In this document: piece by piece, positions 63,801 through 64,000 of the stretch
Layout: every line of letters starts with the position of its first letter
Position numbering within the stretch: the stretch's first letter is position 1
DNA from: Pseudoscleropodium purum
Taxonomy: Eukaryota > Streptophyta > Bryopsida > Hypnales > Brachytheciaceae
DNA: 64,000 bases
Direction of reading: 5' to 3'
NCBI GenBank assembly: GCA_963969395.1
Contig: OZ017805.1
Coordinates: 2,728,001-2,792,000 of the forward strand
The notes under the pieces: model-generated
What the model was told of the DNA's origin: nothing
Seen by the model: only the letters and a program-made list of their open reading frames with translations
Databases searched by the model: none
Program-made: the position numbers and the translations under genes

Positions 63801-64000
63801 TTCTGTACTCAAAGTCACTTCAGTTGTGGCACATACCATTGATACCAATTCTTTGGACGCTGGACAAGAGTCTTCGTGGTCAGAATGCGACACAACCTTT
63901 CCGGCCGAAAACTTTTGGACATTTGAAGGGCCAGGGTTGCCATCCACATTGTCCATTACAACGCGTTTTTGAAAAACTCCTTTGCAATGCCGAAATAAAT
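60853..64000 (-). pseudogene. hAT transposase, broken, with long C-terminal tail
   Basis: The minus-strand gene enters from the right edge and ends at 60853. Order: possible end of a BED finger (FRHCKGVF, 63990-63960); RNPAFKEAMKKTVAFGRPYI (about 63650); a DUF659-type core (FGATLSIDGWSSVTNRPLIN, VVLITMDNAPVN; 63490-63220); a middle part with VEMVEPIICALRDLDSKSPY (about 62845-62785); and the dimerisation domain WWDFEGACGKFIAPLGKRIL with SSSCERNWSNYSFVHNKSRN (about 62430-62240). Lesions: TAG at 63522-63524, TAA at 63216-63218 (where Q fits), a frameshift near 62866 and TGA at 62566-62568. After that, 566 codons are uninterrupted. About 455 residues extend past the dimerisation domain: acidic clusters, then a Lys/Arg-rich region (NRKKRKVPIQKAF, VKVKKKKLNSKEG). 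Ordinary hAT transposases end soon after dimerisation, so the tail is unusual. Confidence 0.85.

Noticed and set aside
1..64000. tRNA, rRNA, CRISPR or bacterial operon features
   Set aside because: Nothing recognised by eye. The sequence is eukaryotic, with split genes and plant transposons.

Overview
The window is nuclear DNA from a land plant. The evidence is an intron-rich gene with GT-AG splice sites that encodes a plant-type SCC2/NIPBL cohesin loader with a PHD finger, sitting among AT-rich, degenerate plant transposons (CACTA/En-Spm, hAT, a Stowaway-type MITE). The SCC2 protein looks clearly more distant from the Arabidopsis protein (compared from memory) than I would expect for a flowering plant. 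Two of the transposon protein families are ones I associate with bryophytes and other non-seed plants. A moss, liverwort, fern or lycophyte is therefore my guess, held weakly.

Layout. 1-12.1 kb is a broken CACTA-type complex. It has a TNP2-like transposase relic on the minus strand (1-2429), a TnpA-like (Transposase_24) relic on the plus strand (6330-6956), 42-bp and 68-bp tandem repeats, and a ruined FCP1/NLI-type phosphatase-like gene (8395-10307). It ends in short repeated motifs and a CACTA-like terminus at 12084. 12.1-13.8 kb is the 5' flank of SCC2. 13.83-27.49 kb is the one intact host gene: 28 exons, 5376 nt and 1791 residues, with every exon phase consistent and an in-frame stop. Intron 8 carries a well-preserved 252-bp Stowaway-type MITE. 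27.5-33.8 kb is AT-rich spacer with a worn Stowaway-like element. 33.8-39.2 kb holds a degraded transposon-type protein on the minus strand. 39.2-45.2 kb is spacer ending in degenerate short repeats. 45.9-48.7 kb is a 938-codon transposon reading frame on the minus strand, interrupted only by stop codons, and preceded by an array of palindromic 21-bp motifs (48.75-49.26 kb). 50.5-56.2 kb is rich in tandem satellites and contains a 1.77-kb non-autonomous hAT element with long foldback repeats. A second array of the same 21-bp palindrome lies at 59.19-59.84 kb, followed by a short coding relic. From 60.38 kb to the window edge is a hAT element whose minus-strand transposase is broken by three stops and one frameshift but keeps an intact, unusually long C-terminal extension.

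Functionally, only SCC2 looks like a working cellular gene. It is expected to load cohesin onto chromosomes together with SCC4. Everything else with coding character is mobile-element debris. The most interesting unexplained structure is the 21-bp palindrome shared by two unrelated tandem arrays with different periods, each next to the 5' side of a transposon reading frame. Next are the repeated foldbacks whose arms vary in a compensatory way.
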